From positions 17,467 to 81,466 of the forward strand of contig CAYYLO010000003.1 of assembly GCA_964472675.1 (NCBI GenBank): DNA of 64,000 bases, written 5' to 3'. Position numbers and translations under genes: made by a program. This stretch comes from 01-FULL-43-15b sp964472675. Its GTDB lineage: Bacteria > Patescibacteriota > Microgenomatia > UBA8517 > UBA10165. The notes beneath the pieces are model-generated. The model made no database searches. It was not told where the DNA came from and worked only from the letters and a program-made list of their open reading frames with translations. Positions 28,577 through 38,620 of this stretch are shown piece after piece. Position 1 is the stretch's first letter. Each line of letters begins with the position of its first letter.

Positions 28577-31527
28577 AGAATCTCTGTGAGAAACTGGCCT
28601 GTATAGGATTTTTTGTTTTGTGCAACTTGCGAGGGAGTGCCGGCGGCAATGATTTCTCCACCTTTCTCTCCTCCTTCAGGGCCCAAATCAATAATCCAAT
28701 CCGCGTTTTTGACAACGTCTAAATTGTGTTCGATAACTACAACTGTGTTACCCATAGAAACTAATCGCAAGAGGCATTTCAAGAGTTTTTCAATATCAGA
28801 AAAATGTAAACCCGTTGTAGGTTCATCAAGAATATAAAAAGTTGAACTGCCCGCCCGTTTCATGAGCTCTGAGGAAAGCTTAACGCGCTGGGCCTCACCG
28901 CCCGATAAGGTTGGCGCAGACTGGCCCAGCTCAATATAATCAAGCCCCACCTCAGACAAGGTATCTAATTTATCGGCAATGTGAGGAATATTGGCAAAGA
29001 ATTCTTTGGCTTCAGCAACAGTCAAATTCAGCACTTCAGCAATATTTTTTCCATGCCATTCGACTTCTAGAGTTTCTCTGTTAAATCTTGTTCCGTTACA
29101 GATATCGCAGGTAATATAAACGTCAGACAAAAACTGCATTTCAATTTTGTTTACACCTTGTCCTTCGCAACCCTCGCACCGCCCCCCTTTGACGTTAAAA
29201 GAAAACCTTCCTGCTTTATAGCCGCGAACACGAGCCTCTGGAGTTTGGGCAAATAACGCCCTTACTTCGTTAAAAACCCCTGTATATGTTGCAGGGTTTG
29301 AGCGTGGTGTCCGGCCAATTGGTGATTGGTCCAGTAAAATCAGGCGGTTGACCTGATCTGTGCCTTCCAGACGCTCAAAATCACCATTTTTGGAAGTGTA
29401 AGGCAGGTTCCTTTCCTGCCATGAACGGTTTAGGGCATCATGAAGTGCAGGATAAAGTGTGTCTACTAATAATGTTGACTTGCCTGAACCGGAAACACCA
29501 GTGATGCAAATTAGCTTTTGTAGAGGTATTTTAACATTTACATCTTTTAAATTATGCTCACTTGCACCAGTGAGTTGAAGATATCCTTTATCGTCTTGAA
29601 CCAAAGTATCGTGACCATCGGATTTGTTAACCCACAAGTCCTTTTTCCCGGATAAATATTTGGCAGTTACAGAATCCTTGTGTGCCAAAATTGCCGGAAG
29701 ATCGCCTTGGGCAACCAGCGCTCCACCCTGTTTACCTGCCCCAGGACCAAAGTCCAAAATCCAGTCAGCTTTTTCCATCATCTCCCGATCATGCTCAACA
29801 ACTATTACAGTGTTCCCCAAATCCCGAAGGTTTTGCAAAGTACTTATTAAACGCCGGTTATCTCTCTGGTGAAGTCCTATTGTTGGTTCATCAAGAACGT
29901 ATAAGACGCCGCTTAGTCCTGACCCGATTTGCGAAGCCAAGCGAATTCTTTGAGCCTCCCCGCCCGCCAGTGTGCCAGAGGATCTGTCTAAAGTTAAATA
30001 TTCAAGTCCAACGGAAACTAAAAAATGAAGCCGCGAAACTATTTCCTTAAGAATCATCCTGGCAATTTCCTGCTCTCTTTTTGAAAGCGGCGTGTCCTTG
30101 CCTGAGAGCATTTGAGCAAACTTTAAAGAGTTGGCAATTTGCATACGCGTTACGTCAACGATTGACTTGCCATCAACAGTGATCGATAGAGCCTCTTCCT
30201 TTAATCTTGCGCCTTTGCAATCTGGACAAACTTGTTTTTGCATATATTTTTCAATCTCCGCGCGGGCATAATCCGAATCACTATCTGAATGTCTTCTTTC
30301 AAGCTCTGGAATTATTCCGTGGAAGGCCTCTTTTATATAAGTTTTTTCACCAAATTTATTTGTTCCCCAAACTTTGTATATTTGACTACCTGTGCCCCAA
30401 AGAAGAATTTTTACCTGTTCCTGAGTTAAATTCTTCAACGTGATTTGAATGCTAAAGCCATTTTCCCTGGCTACTTGTTCAACTATTCTTGAATACCAGG
30501 TTTCATTTTCGAACATCGTCCCCATCGGCAATATCGCACCTTCAGACAACGTCAGTTCAGGATTAACTAACCTCTCAGGATCAATTTTTAACAAAGCTCC
30601 GATACCCGAACAGGTTGAACAGGCCCCATGCGGAGAATTGAAAGAAAAAGTGCGGGGCTCAATCTCCGGGAAACTGATATTATCAACAGGACAGGAAAAT
30701 TTCTCAGAGAAGAGGTGGTCTTCTAGTTTTTTTGGACTGTCAGGAATACTAAAGCTCGAATCGTGGACTTGAGATAAAATTATCAAGCCTTCAGAAAGTC
30801 CCAAACCTTGTTCTATAGAATCAGCAAGCCGTAAGCGAAGATTATTTTCGGCAATTTTGTCGCGTAATTGTTTTTTCTCAATAGAGATTCTATCAATAAC
30901 TACGTCAATTGAGTGCTTATTGGTCTTTATTAAAAATAAATCCTCGTCCAGACCGTATATTTTTCCATCAACTCTGACGCGGGTAAAACCTTTAGCACGC
31001 AAATTGGCAAAGAGGGTGGTAAATTCCCCTTTTTTGTCGCGGACAACAGGAGAAAGCAGCAAGAATTTTGCGATCTTTTCTTTATCGGCAACCTCCTTGA
31101 TCATGCTTAGGGAGTTGTTGGTTATAGTTTCAACAGACTGTTGTTCAATTTCGCGGCCGCAAATCGGACAGTGTGGGTGGCCAATGCGCGCAAAAAGCAG
31201 GCGCAGGTAGTCGTAAATTTCGGTTATTGTCCCTACTGTGGAGCGGGGATTATGGGAGGTGGTTTTTTGCTCTATAGAAATTGCAGGCGACAAACCTTCA
31301 ATGCTATCTACATCAGGTTTATCCATAATCCCTAAAAACTGCCTTGCATAAGAAGACAAACTTTCCACATACCTCCTTTGACCTTCAGCATAAATTGTGT
31401 CAAAAGCCAAAGAGCTTTTACCTGATCCAGAAATCCCCGTAAAAACAACCAGTTTGTTTTTCGGAATCTCTACATCGATGTTCTTGAGGTTATGTTGTCT
31501 GGCTCCCTTAATAATAATTTTATCCAT
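28573..31527 (-). CDS. uvrA: UvrA, excinuclease ABC subunit A
   Basis: 984 residues from ATG 31527. Two ABC ATPase halves are seen: Walker A GISGSGKS (31-38) and a second GVSGSGKSTL, with LSGGEAQR signatures in both. Zinc-binding pairs CPICGRE, CPDCKGARL and CEGCEGQ...CDICNG are present. With UvrB it scans DNA for bulky lesions. The longer upstream start is rejected because UvrA begins at DKIIIKGARQHNLKNID. UvrB is 58 bp upstream in the same direction, forming a uvrBA unit. The stop is shared with the RAYT end, so the transposon landed directly behind uvrA. Confidence 0.95.
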   Translation of the reverse strand: MDKIIIKGARQHNLKNIDVEIPKNKLVVFTGISGSGKSSLAFDTIYAEGQRRYVESLSSYARQFLGIMDKPDVDSIEGLSPAISIEQKTTSHNPRSTVGTITEIYDYLRLLFARIGHPHCPICGREIEQQSVETITNNSLSMIKEVADKEKIAKFLLLSPVVRDKKGEFTTLFANLRAKGFTRVRVDGKIYGLDEDLFLIKTNKHSIDVVIDRISIEKKQLRDKIAENNLRLRLADSIEQGLGLSEGLIILSQVHDSSFSIPDSPKKLEDHLFSEKFSCPVDNISFPEIEPRTFSFNSPHGACSTCSGIGALLKIDPERLVNPELTLSEGAILPMGTMFENETWYSRIVEQVARENGFSIQITLKNLTQEQVKILLWGTGSQIYKVWGTNKFGEKTYIKEAFHGIIPELERRHSDSDSDYARAEIEKYMQKQVCPDCKGARLKEEALSITVDGKSIVDVTRMQIANSLKFAQMLSGKDTPLSKREQEIARMILKEIVSRLHFLVSVGLEYLTLDRSSGTLAGGEAQRIRLASQIGSGLSGVLYVLDEPTIGLHQRDNRRLISTLQNLRDLGNTVIVVEHDREMMEKADWILDFGPGAGKQGGALVAQGDLPAILAHKDSVTAKYLSGKKDLWVNKSDGHDTLVQDDKGYLQLTGASEHNLKDVNVKIPLQKLICITGVSGSGKSTLLVDTLYPALHDALNRSWQERNLPYTSKNGDFERLEGTDQVNRLILLDQSPIGRTPRSNPATYTGVFNEVRALFAQTPEARVRGYKAGRFSFNVKGGRCEGCEGQGVNKIEMQFLSDVYITCDICNGTRFNRETLEVEWHGKNIAEVLNLTVAEAKEFFANIPHIADKLDTLSEVGLDYIELGQSAPTLSGGEAQRVKLSSELMKRAGSSTFYILDEPTTGLHFSDIEKLLKCLLRLVSMGNTVVVIEHNLDVVKNADWIIDLGPEGGEKGGEIIAAGTPSQVAQNKKSYTGQFLTEIL

Positions 31528-31585
31528 GTCCACCAATAAATGCCCGCGATTAACGCGGCGCAAGTAGTATATCACGACTGGTTCC

Positions 31586-33604
31586 TCAAATACTTTCCAG
31601 CTGGCGGACTCTGTCGCGGAACTTGGCGGCAAGTTCAAAGTTTAAATCTTTTGCGGCGGCGGTCATGGCCCGCCTTAGCTTCAAGATCATATTTTTTCTA
31701 TCTCTTGGGGTAAGCCCGTCGGGGCTTAAATTTTCAAAGCTGTTTACCACATCCCGTTCGATACCGTACAACAGAGGTTCTGTCTCCTGAACTTGCCCGC
31801 GGTCGATTAACTTTTCGCGGATGGGTTTAACAATTGTTTTTGGGGTAATATTGTGATTTTTATTGTAGTCAAGTTGAAGCAAACGCCTTCTTTCAACTTC
31901 GCGTATAGCCCTCTGCATCGATCCGGTAATGTTATCAGCATACATAATAACTTTGCCTTCTATATGCCGTGCAGCGCGGCCCATGACTTGAATTAGAGAA
32001 GTTTCAGACCTTAAAAATCCTTCTTTGTCGGCGTCCAGGATGGCAACCAGAGAAACTTCCGGAAGATCCAAGCCCTCGCGAAGAAGATTAATTCCTACCA
32101 AAACGTCGTAGTCTCCCCGCCTTAACTGGTCCAAAATATCCGTCCGGTCAAGAGTATTAACTTCAGAATGCAAATACTGAACTTTAAGGCCTTCATCTTT
32201 GAGGTATGAAGTTAAATCTTCAGCCATTCTTTTAGTCAGCGTAGTAACTAAAGTTCGCTGCTCCTTTTTGACTCTTTCCGAAATTTCCCTAATTAAATCC
32301 GGAATCTGCCCTTCTGTCGGTTTGACAACCACTTCCGGATCGGGAATACCCGTTGGACGGATCAACTGTTGTGCAATACCATTTTTACCCGCTCTGGCAA
32401 GCTCCCAGTTGGCAGGAGTGGCGCTTGTGTATAAGACTTTAGGCGTGCGTCTCAAAAACTCTTCAAATTTCAGGGGACGGTTGTCATACGCTGACGGAAG
32501 TCTGAACCCAAAATCAATCAATGTCCGTTTTCTGGCTAAATCTCCGTTGTACATTCCCCCAATCTGCGGAATCGTCATATGCGACTCGTCAATAACAACT
32601 AAAAAATCATCACCGTAATTGTGCTTGTAGTAATCAAGAAGAGTGTATGGAGCGTCCCCTGATTTGCGGCCGTCAAAGTAGCGCGAATAATTTTCAATTC
32701 CATTAACGTAGCCAACCTCTTCAATCATTTCCAGGTCATATGTAACTCTCCTCTCAACACGGTTGGCTTCCAAAAGCTTCCCGGCATCTTTAAAATTTTT
32801 AACGACTCTTTGCAAGTCTTTCCTAATTTGTCCAAACACCCCCGCGTGTTTCTCGCGATCCATCATATAGTGTTTGGCCGGATAAATTAATGTGGACCTT
32901 AAGTCTGAAAGCGCTTTGCCGGTATTCGGATCAATAATCGAGAGTTTTTTTAAGTTTTCCTGTTCAAATTCCAAACGGACGGCCGTATCTTCATACGCCG
33001 GAAAAATGTCGATTATGTCTCCCCTAACCCGCCAGGCGCCTCTATGAAAACCATAGTCTCCCCGCTCGTATTGCAAATCAATTAACCTTTTTGAAATATC
33101 CTGTCGCGCATAGCTTTTCCCAACTTCCAGTTCCAGGACAAAGTTTCCGTATTCCGAAGGCGAGCCGATATTATAAATACAGGAAACAGAAGCAACAGTA
33201 ATAACGTCTTTTCGGGTCATGAGATTGGTTGTGGCGCGCAGGCGGAGTTTGTCTATCTCGCGGTTGATATCGGTTTCCTTTTCAATATAGGTATCAGTTT
33301 GCGGGATATATGCTTCAGGTTGGTAGTAGTCATAATAAGAGACAAAGTAGGAAACGCCATTTTCCGGGAAAAAATCGCGCAACTCCTGATAAAGTTGTCC
33401 GGCTAAAGTTTTGTTGTGAGAAATAACCAGCGTTGGAAGCTGCAGCTGCTCAATGACAGAAGCAACAGTGAAAGTTTTTCCTGAACCCGTGACTCCCAAA
33501 AGGACCTGGTCAGTTGCTCCGGTTTTTATTCCTTTTACCAGCTGATCAACGGCCTGCGGTTGGTCGCCTGTGAGTTTATATGGGGATTCTAATTTAAACC
33601 TCAT
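31586..33604 (-). CDS. uvrB: UvrB, excinuclease ABC subunit B
   Basis: 672 residues from ATG 33604. It has Walker A GVTGSGKT, the beta-hairpin YYDYYQPEAY that inserts into the helix, the DESH box, helicase motif VI (QVMGRAARH), and a C-terminal UVR domain (AAAKDLNFELAAKFRDRVRQLE) that recruits UvrC. It verifies damage and positions the UvrC cuts. ATG 33604 is supported by extended -10 TGGTACAAT ending 6 nt upstream. LexA is divergent from it, 178 bp away. No clear LexA box was recognised in between. Confidence 0.95.
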   Translation of the reverse strand: MRFKLESPYKLTGDQPQAVDQLVKGIKTGATDQVLLGVTGSGKTFTVASVIEQLQLPTLVISHNKTLAGQLYQELRDFFPENGVSYFVSYYDYYQPEAYIPQTDTYIEKETDINREIDKLRLRATTNLMTRKDVITVASVSCIYNIGSPSEYGNFVLELEVGKSYARQDISKRLIDLQYERGDYGFHRGAWRVRGDIIDIFPAYEDTAVRLEFEQENLKKLSIIDPNTGKALSDLRSTLIYPAKHYMMDREKHAGVFGQIRKDLQRVVKNFKDAGKLLEANRVERRVTYDLEMIEEVGYVNGIENYSRYFDGRKSGDAPYTLLDYYKHNYGDDFLVVIDESHMTIPQIGGMYNGDLARKRTLIDFGFRLPSAYDNRPLKFEEFLRRTPKVLYTSATPANWELARAGKNGIAQQLIRPTGIPDPEVVVKPTEGQIPDLIREISERVKKEQRTLVTTLTKRMAEDLTSYLKDEGLKVQYLHSEVNTLDRTDILDQLRRGDYDVLVGINLLREGLDLPEVSLVAILDADKEGFLRSETSLIQVMGRAARHIEGKVIMYADNITGSMQRAIREVERRRLLQLDYNKNHNITPKTIVKPIREKLIDRGQVQETEPLLYGIERDVVNSFENLSPDGLTPRDRKNMILKLRRAMTAAAKDLNFELAAKFRDRVRQLESI

Positions 33605-33610
33605 TTGCAA

Positions 33611-33616
33611 ATTGTA
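33611..33616 (-). promoter_or_regulatory. -10 box of uvrB (leaderless type)
   Basis: TACAAT on the minus strand preceded by TGG (extended -10), ending 6 nt before ATG. Confidence 0.55.
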
Positions 33617-33782
33617 CCATAGATTACCCAAAAACTGGGTCTTGACAATCGGGTTTTGTTAGGGTAGATTGAAAATACCAAATATAAAATATTAAAAATC
33701 AAAAATACACAGCAAAAAGGCAAAATTTATCTGTTTAATATGTCTATTTGAGATTTGATATTTAATTTTTGATATTACAACC

Positions 33783-34400
33783 ATGCCACCTGTTATTTAT
33801 ACCAGACAGCGCCAAATTCTTGACTTTATCAGTCAGTTTATTGACGCTAACGGATGTGCGCCCACTTTAAAACAGATTGCCCAGGCAATTGGTGTTTCTT
33901 CTTTAGCAACAGTCCACGAGCATCTTCAGGCTTTGGAAAAGAAGGGCTTAATAAAAAAACACGTTGGCGATACCCGCGGAATTGAATTAACAAAAATTAC
34001 TCCTCGTGTTACTCCCGGAGTTGAGGTTCCCATCATGGGATTTATTGCAGCAGGGGCCCCTATTGAACCGTACACTGATCCTAATGCGACTCTTTCAATT
34101 CCTCCTGCGATGTTTTCTTCTACTAAAAGAATCTATGTTCTTCAAGTTCGCGGGGAATCTATGATTGAGGTAGGGATAAATGATGGCGACTATGTTGTCA
34201 TTGAACAACAGGACCGTGCCAGCAATGGTGAAATAGTCGTTGCCCTTCTGGACAATGGCATGGCGACGTTAAAGCGCTACTTTAAGGAGACTACAAGAAT
34301 CCGGCTTGAACCAGCCAACCGCACCATGAGCCCGATTTATGCCAAGAACGTCACTGTTCAAGGTAAGGTTGTCGGCTTAATTCGCAAATACGCGAATTAA
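33783..34400 (+). CDS. lexA: LexA repressor
   Basis: 205 residues. The N-terminal winged helix (YTRQRQILDFISQFIDANGCAPTLKQIAQAIGVSSLATVHEHLQAL) is followed by the self-cleavage site A90-G91 (FIAAGAP) and the S24 protease dyad S126 (GESMIEVGINDGD) and K164 (ATLKRYF). It represses the SOS regulon and cleaves itself when RecA is activated. It is divergent from uvrB, which would be a natural target. The intergenic region is AT-rich, and I could not identify a known SOS box. Confidence 0.93.
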   Translation: MPPVIYTRQRQILDFISQFIDANGCAPTLKQIAQAIGVSSLATVHEHLQALEKKGLIKKHVGDTRGIELTKITPRVTPGVEVPIMGFIAAGAPIEPYTDPNATLSIPPAMFSSTKRIYVLQVRGESMIEVGINDGDYVVIEQQDRASNGEIVVALLDNGMATLKRYFKETTRIRLEPANRTMSPIYAKNVTVQGKVVGLIRKYAN

Positions 34401-34433
34401 AATTCGCTACAGTGTGGCATCTTGAAGGTGAGT

Positions 34434-34880
34434 TTACTCGCGGTTTCCTTTGACGGCTTTTAGCACTTCTTCCTCTTTTTCCAGTTCTTTCTTTTGGTAA
34501 TTTATTAAGAGTTTCAAAATTTCATTTTGTTTGGAATTTACCTCTTCAACACGATCAACAGTTTGTTTGGTATGCTCAATCATTTTACGCAAAGTACGTT
34601 CTGAGCGGTTGGCGGCAGCCGCAACCAAAAAACCTATGTAAAGTTCTGCAAGTGTTGTTATGGTGTTTAGTGGAAAATTCCATGCATTTGAAGTAAACCA
34701 GTCAGGCAAGAAGTCTCCTCTTGCAAATAATTCGCGTTGCGTATAGCCCAAAGCAAACCAGACAACCACAGCCAAAATCCAAAAAGCGATGTTCGTAGGC
34801 GTACCCATCCCCCACGAAACAACGTCTGCTATGCGGATAAATTTCTCATTAAGCTTTTTCATTTCTTTAGAGATTGCCAT
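34434..34880 (-). CDS. low-affinity iron permease-like membrane protein
   Basis: 148 residues with two membrane helices (~28-47 and ~70-93) and a C-terminal coiled coil with a charged end. The stretch WNFPLNTITTLAELYIGFLVAAAANRSERTLRKMI matches the small bacterial relatives of Fet4 (Iron_permease family). Transport activity is not established for such short forms. It is convergent with lexA. Confidence 0.55.
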   Translation of the reverse strand: MAISKEMKKLNEKFIRIADVVSWGMGTPTNIAFWILAVVVWFALGYTQRELFARGDFLPDWFTSNAWNFPLNTITTLAELYIGFLVAAAANRSERTLRKMIEHTKQTVDRVEEVNSKQNEILKLLINYQKKELEKEEEVLKAVKGNRE

Positions 34881-34909
34881 GTCGCTTTGCTCCTGGCAAT
34901 GACAATCAC

Positions 34910-34915
34910 TATAAT
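34910..34915 (+). promoter_or_regulatory. -10 box of rsmI
   Basis: A perfect TATAAT ending 8 nt before ATG 34924. Confidence 0.5.
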
Positions 34916-34923
34916 TACTTCAT

Positions 34924-35619
34924 ATGTTGGGGAAATTGTCAATTGTTGCTACTCCTATTGGAAATTTAGGCGATATTACATATCGGGCGATACAAACGTT
35001 GATGGAGTGTGATGTCATCTTAGCTGAGGATACAAGAACTACGGCCAAATTGCTAACCCATTATCAAATTCCCCGCAAAGAATTAATTTCTTTTTTTGAA
35101 GGGAACGAAGAACGCAGGCTAAAGTCTGTTATTACACTTCTGCAAGAGGGGAAACATGTTGTGCTTGTCTCAGAATCTGGCACACCTTTAATCTCTGATC
35201 CTGGATACAAACTAGTTCGTGAAGCGCTAAGCAGGGAGTTAAGCGTGGAATCCATTCCCGGGCCAACTGCTCTAATTGGCGCTCTGACCATATCAGGATT
35301 GCCATCAAACGCTTTTTTATTCTTGGGATTTTTACCTAAAAAAGAAGCGCATATAAAACGTCTGTTTTTGTCTGTACGTGATACGTTGTGGGATGTCGGA
35401 CAACTAAAAACTGTTATTTTTTACGAAAGCCCCTACAGGTTGCTAAAGTCTCTTACCCTGATAAAACAAGTGTTTGAGGAGGCAGACATTGTGGTTGCGC
35501 GTGAACTAACCAAAATACATGAAGAGGTTAAGAGAGGAAAGGTGTCAGAAATAATTAGCCACTTTGAGAAAGTAAAACCAAGGGGAGAGTTTGTAGTTCT
35601 GCTTCGTTCATTAAATTAA
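34924..35619 (+). CDS. rsmI: RsmI, 16S rRNA (cytidine-1402-2'-O)-methyltransferase
   Basis: 231 residues. Tetrapyrrole-methylase fold signatures of RsmI: LSIVATPIGNLGDITYRAIQTL, AEDTRTTAKLL, VSESGTPLISDPGYKLVRE, and PSNAFLFLGFLPKK. It methylates the ribose of C1402 in 16S rRNA. The 3' end overlaps the convergent gpmI gene by 9 bp. A short TATAAT-driven message is likely. Confidence 0.95.
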   Translation: MLGKLSIVATPIGNLGDITYRAIQTLMECDVILAEDTRTTAKLLTHYQIPRKELISFFEGNEERRLKSVITLLQEGKHVVLVSESGTPLISDPGYKLVREALSRELSVESIPGPTALIGALTISGLPSNAFLFLGFLPKKEAHIKRLFLSVRDTLWDVGQLKTVIFYESPYRLLKSLTLIKQVFEEADIVVARELTKIHEEVKRGKVSEIISHFEKVKPRGEFVVLLRSLN

Positions 35620-37245
35620 CGAACGTCCTGTCATTTCCTGTGGCTTTGGCAAGCCCAATATTTTCAAAATTGTGGGGGCAACATCTGCTAATATTCCTGT
35701 TTGCAGTTGCTGAAAATCACCCATAAACTCTTTTCCTGCAATTATTAAAGGAACAGGATTGTTAGAATGCTCCGTATCTATAGTGCCGTCTGATTTAAGC
35801 AATTCCTCCGCATTGCCATGATCAGCAGTAATTATTGTTACTCCTCCAAGGTTGGAAACTCTCGAGACTATATTGCCAACACAAGTGTCAACAGTTTCGA
35901 CAGCAGACTTTGTTGCCTCATAATTTCCCGTATGGCCAACCATGTCGGGGTTTGCAAAGTTAATTAATACAAACTTAAAATTATTTGGTGGGGCAAGAGC
36001 GTTTTGAAAGTTTTTAACGATTTCTAAAGCAGACATTTGAGGCGCTAAATCGTAAGTCGCGACTTGAGGAGAACGGGCAATAATCCGTGTCTCGCCACGA
36101 AAGGCCATCTCTCTTTGCCCATTAAAATAATAAGTTACAAACCTTTCTTTTTCAGATTCCGCAAGCCGAAGCTGCAAATAGTTTCTTTGTGAGATTACAT
36201 CCCCTAAAGGTAAAGTCACATTCTCGGGGGGGAAAGCAGCTTTTGCGTATTTTGCAATGACTTTGCTATATTCTGTCATTGTCGCAAAATATAAATTTTT
36301 AATTTTCGGACGTCTTGGGAAAATGTTGCTCCCTTCAACTTTAACGTTCTCTTTCTTATAATATTTCTCAGAGTAAGGGTCAAAATCCATATGGCTTGCC
36401 GCTGCTTCTTTGGAAAAATCTTCAAAAACAAAGGCTCCGGCAAGTTGTCGTGGACGGTCAACTCTGAAGTTAAAAAATATTACCGCATCATTTTCCCTTA
36501 CCAAGTAAGGCGTCTGCCCGCCTTCTTCTAAAATTGCGGGGTGTATGAATTCATCTGTAATTCCATTATCGTAAGATTGTTGTATAGCTTCTTTTATGGA
36601 TGCTGTATGTTTTGCCGCCCCTGCAGTTAACGCATCAAAAGCAACCTTTGTCCTCTCCCACCTTAGATCCCTATCCATTGCCCAATACCTTCCCATAACT
36701 GAAACAAATTTTCCAATTGACTGAGTTGACATGAATTTCTCTATGTTAGCAATATATGAAATTCCAGCGGTTGGTGGCGAATCGCGCCCGTCTGTAAAAG
36801 CGTGGACGAGGACGTTTTGTGATAAATTTTGCTCTTTGGCAAGCCGCAAAAGCCCTAAAAGGTGATCAGTGCTGGAATGAACTCCCCCACCTCCAACTAA
36901 GCCAAAAAGGTGCAGGCGTGAATTATTTTTTTTAACATGCTCTATCGCTCCCAAAAAAGCAGGATTCTTAAAATAAACTCCACTGGCAATAGACATGTTT
37001 ATCCGCAAAAGATCCTGGTAGACAATCCTGCCCGCACCCAGGTTTAAGTGGCCGGTCTCTGTATTTCCCACTTCGCCTCTTGGCAAACCTACAGCTTCTC
37101 CTGAGGCAAGCAAAGTTGTATGCGGAAAACCCGCCCACAGTTTTCTAATAGTTGGCAGGTTTGCTGCCATTATCGGATTTCCAGGACCTGCCGGCGCCGT
37201 TCCCCAACCATCCATAACGATTAAAACTACTAAGGGATAGTTCAT
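35611..37245 (-). CDS. gpmI: 2,3-bisphosphoglycerate-independent phosphoglycerate mutase
   Basis: 544 residues of the alkaline-phosphatase-fold iPGM: MDGWG at the start, DGRDSPPTAG, VMGRYWAMDRD, the metal site ADHGNAEE, and NPDMVGHTGN. It converts 3- to 2-phosphoglycerate. The catalytic serine position (S62 in the characterised enzymes, in the motif GNSEVGH) is T62 here (GNTETGH). A threonine nucleophile is feasible in this superfamily, so the enzyme may still work. The eno and ppsA genes follow in the same direction and complete the PEP branch. Confidence 0.92.
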   Translation of the reverse strand: MNYPLVVLIVMDGWGTAPAGPGNPIMAANLPTIRKLWAGFPHTTLLASGEAVGLPRGEVGNTETGHLNLGAGRIVYQDLLRINMSIASGVYFKNPAFLGAIEHVKKNNSRLHLFGLVGGGGVHSSTDHLLGLLRLAKEQNLSQNVLVHAFTDGRDSPPTAGISYIANIEKFMSTQSIGKFVSVMGRYWAMDRDLRWERTKVAFDALTAGAAKHTASIKEAIQQSYDNGITDEFIHPAILEEGGQTPYLVRENDAVIFFNFRVDRPRQLAGAFVFEDFSKEAAASHMDFDPYSEKYYKKENVKVEGSNIFPRRPKIKNLYFATMTEYSKVIAKYAKAAFPPENVTLPLGDVISQRNYLQLRLAESEKERFVTYYFNGQREMAFRGETRIIARSPQVATYDLAPQMSALEIVKNFQNALAPPNNFKFVLINFANPDMVGHTGNYEATKSAVETVDTCVGNIVSRVSNLGGVTIITADHGNAEELLKSDGTIDTEHSNNPVPLIIAGKEFMGDFQQLQTGILADVAPTILKILGLPKPQEMTGRSLI

Positions 37246-37342
37246 CGGGTAAATTTATAATTTTGCAATTTTCAATTTCCATTCCAGTCCGAGCGTGTAC
37301 ATGTCTCAATGTATTAATTTTTCAAAATTAGAGCATTGAAAA

Positions 37343-38620
37343 TTATTGCTGTGCAGATAGTTCCTTTTCTATTGTAAGTAACCTGTTGTATTTGGCTATA
37401 CGTTCTCCTCGGGCTGGCGCTCCAAATTTTACGTAATCGCTTTTTACGCCAACAGCAAAATCAGCAATAAACCAATCGTTAGTTTCGCCTGACCTGTGAG
37501 AAACAATTACTTTCCAGGATGCATCTCTTGCCAGTTTAATAACGTCTAAAGTTTCCGTGACAGTTCCTATTTGGTTGGGTTTTACTAAAATTGCGTTACA
37601 CGCCTTTTGGTCAATTGCCTGTTTGACTCTTTCCGGATTGGTAACAAGAAGGTCATCTCCAACAATCATCATTTTGTTTCCTTCTTGTGAAGTGATAACT
37701 TTCCAGGACTCCCAGTCTTCCTCGTGGAAAGGGTCTTCAAGGTATGTCAATCTATACTCCTGGTTTATGCTGTCGTAAAAAGAAATTAAGGCTGAGCTGT
37801 TAAGAACGTTTGAGCGGTCTTTAATTGTGTAGCTTCCATTCTTCCAGATTGTGTTTGCCGCGACGTCAAGTCCTAAAAAAAAGTCCTGTCCGATTTGGTA
37901 TCCTGCTTCTCTGATGGCTTCTACATTGATTTCTAATGCGTCAGCGTTGGTAAACAAGTTGGGCGCAAAACCTCCTTCATCCCCAACTGAATGAATCGCT
38001 CCGCGGCGAATTAACGCCTGGCGAATTTGGTAATAAACTTCAACAGAAGACCTTAAACTTTCAGAGAAAACTTTAGAGGTAGCAGGGATAACCTGAAATT
38101 CCTGAAAATCCAGGTTTCCGGCTCCGTGCTGACCTCCGTTTATCATGTTAAAAACTGGAGTTGGTATTCGTGACGGGAGGCCAGGGGTAGACGCCTGAAG
38201 GTTTTCGGCTAACTTGCTAATCCAATTGTACAAAGGCATTCCTGAGGCAACAGCTCCGGCTTTACAAATCCCTTCCGATACGGAAAGAATAGCGTTTCCT
38301 CCAATGCTCTTTTTCTCTTTCGTCCCGTCAAGCTGGATTAACTTCTGGTCAATTTCCGCCTGATTTGTTGGATCCATTCCTGTTAAAGCAGGCCCCAACT
38401 TTTGATTAACATTGTCAACAGCCTGCAATACCCCTTTGCCTGCAAATCTTTTGCTGTCATTATCCCTTAACTCTAATGCTTCTCTTGATCCAACAGAAGC
38501 ACCGGAAGGAACAGAAGATACTGTGGCTTGGCCACTGTCTAGTCGAACAATTGTTTCAATAGTCGGATCTCCCCGGCTATCTAATATCTCATGAGCATAA
38601 ATTTGAGTGATTCTAGACAT
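37343..38620 (-). CDS. eno: enolase
   Basis: 425 residues from ATG 38620. Signatures: HEILDSRGDPTIE, the loop PSGASVGSREALELRD, GGQHGAGNLDFQEFQ, DEGGFAPN, YLEDPFHEEDW, GDDLLVTNPERV, KPNQIGTVTE (catalytic lysine region) and SHRSGETND. It makes phosphoenolpyruvate from 2-phosphoglycerate. The ATG overlaps the ppsA stop by 8 nt (ATGTCTAG), so the two are co-translated. Confidence 0.95.
   Translation of the reverse strand: MSRITQIYAHEILDSRGDPTIETIVRLDSGQATVSSVPSGASVGSREALELRDNDSKRFAGKGVLQAVDNVNQKLGPALTGMDPTNQAEIDQKLIQLDGTKEKKSIGGNAILSVSEGICKAGAVASGMPLYNWISKLAENLQASTPGLPSRIPTPVFNMINGGQHGAGNLDFQEFQVIPATSKVFSESLRSSVEVYYQIRQALIRRGAIHSVGDEGGFAPNLFTNADALEINVEAIREAGYQIGQDFFLGLDVAANTIWKNGSYTIKDRSNVLNSSALISFYDSINQEYRLTYLEDPFHEEDWESWKVITSQEGNKMMIVGDDLLVTNPERVKQAIDQKACNAILVKPNQIGTVTETLDVIKLARDASWKVIVSHRSGETNDWFIADFAVGVKSDYVKFGAPARGERIAKYNRLLTIEKELSAQQ

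Noticed and set aside
31528..31638. 37-codon upstream extension of uvrA
   Set aside because: UvrA begins at DKIIIKGARQHNL, and the extension overlaps the end of uvrB.
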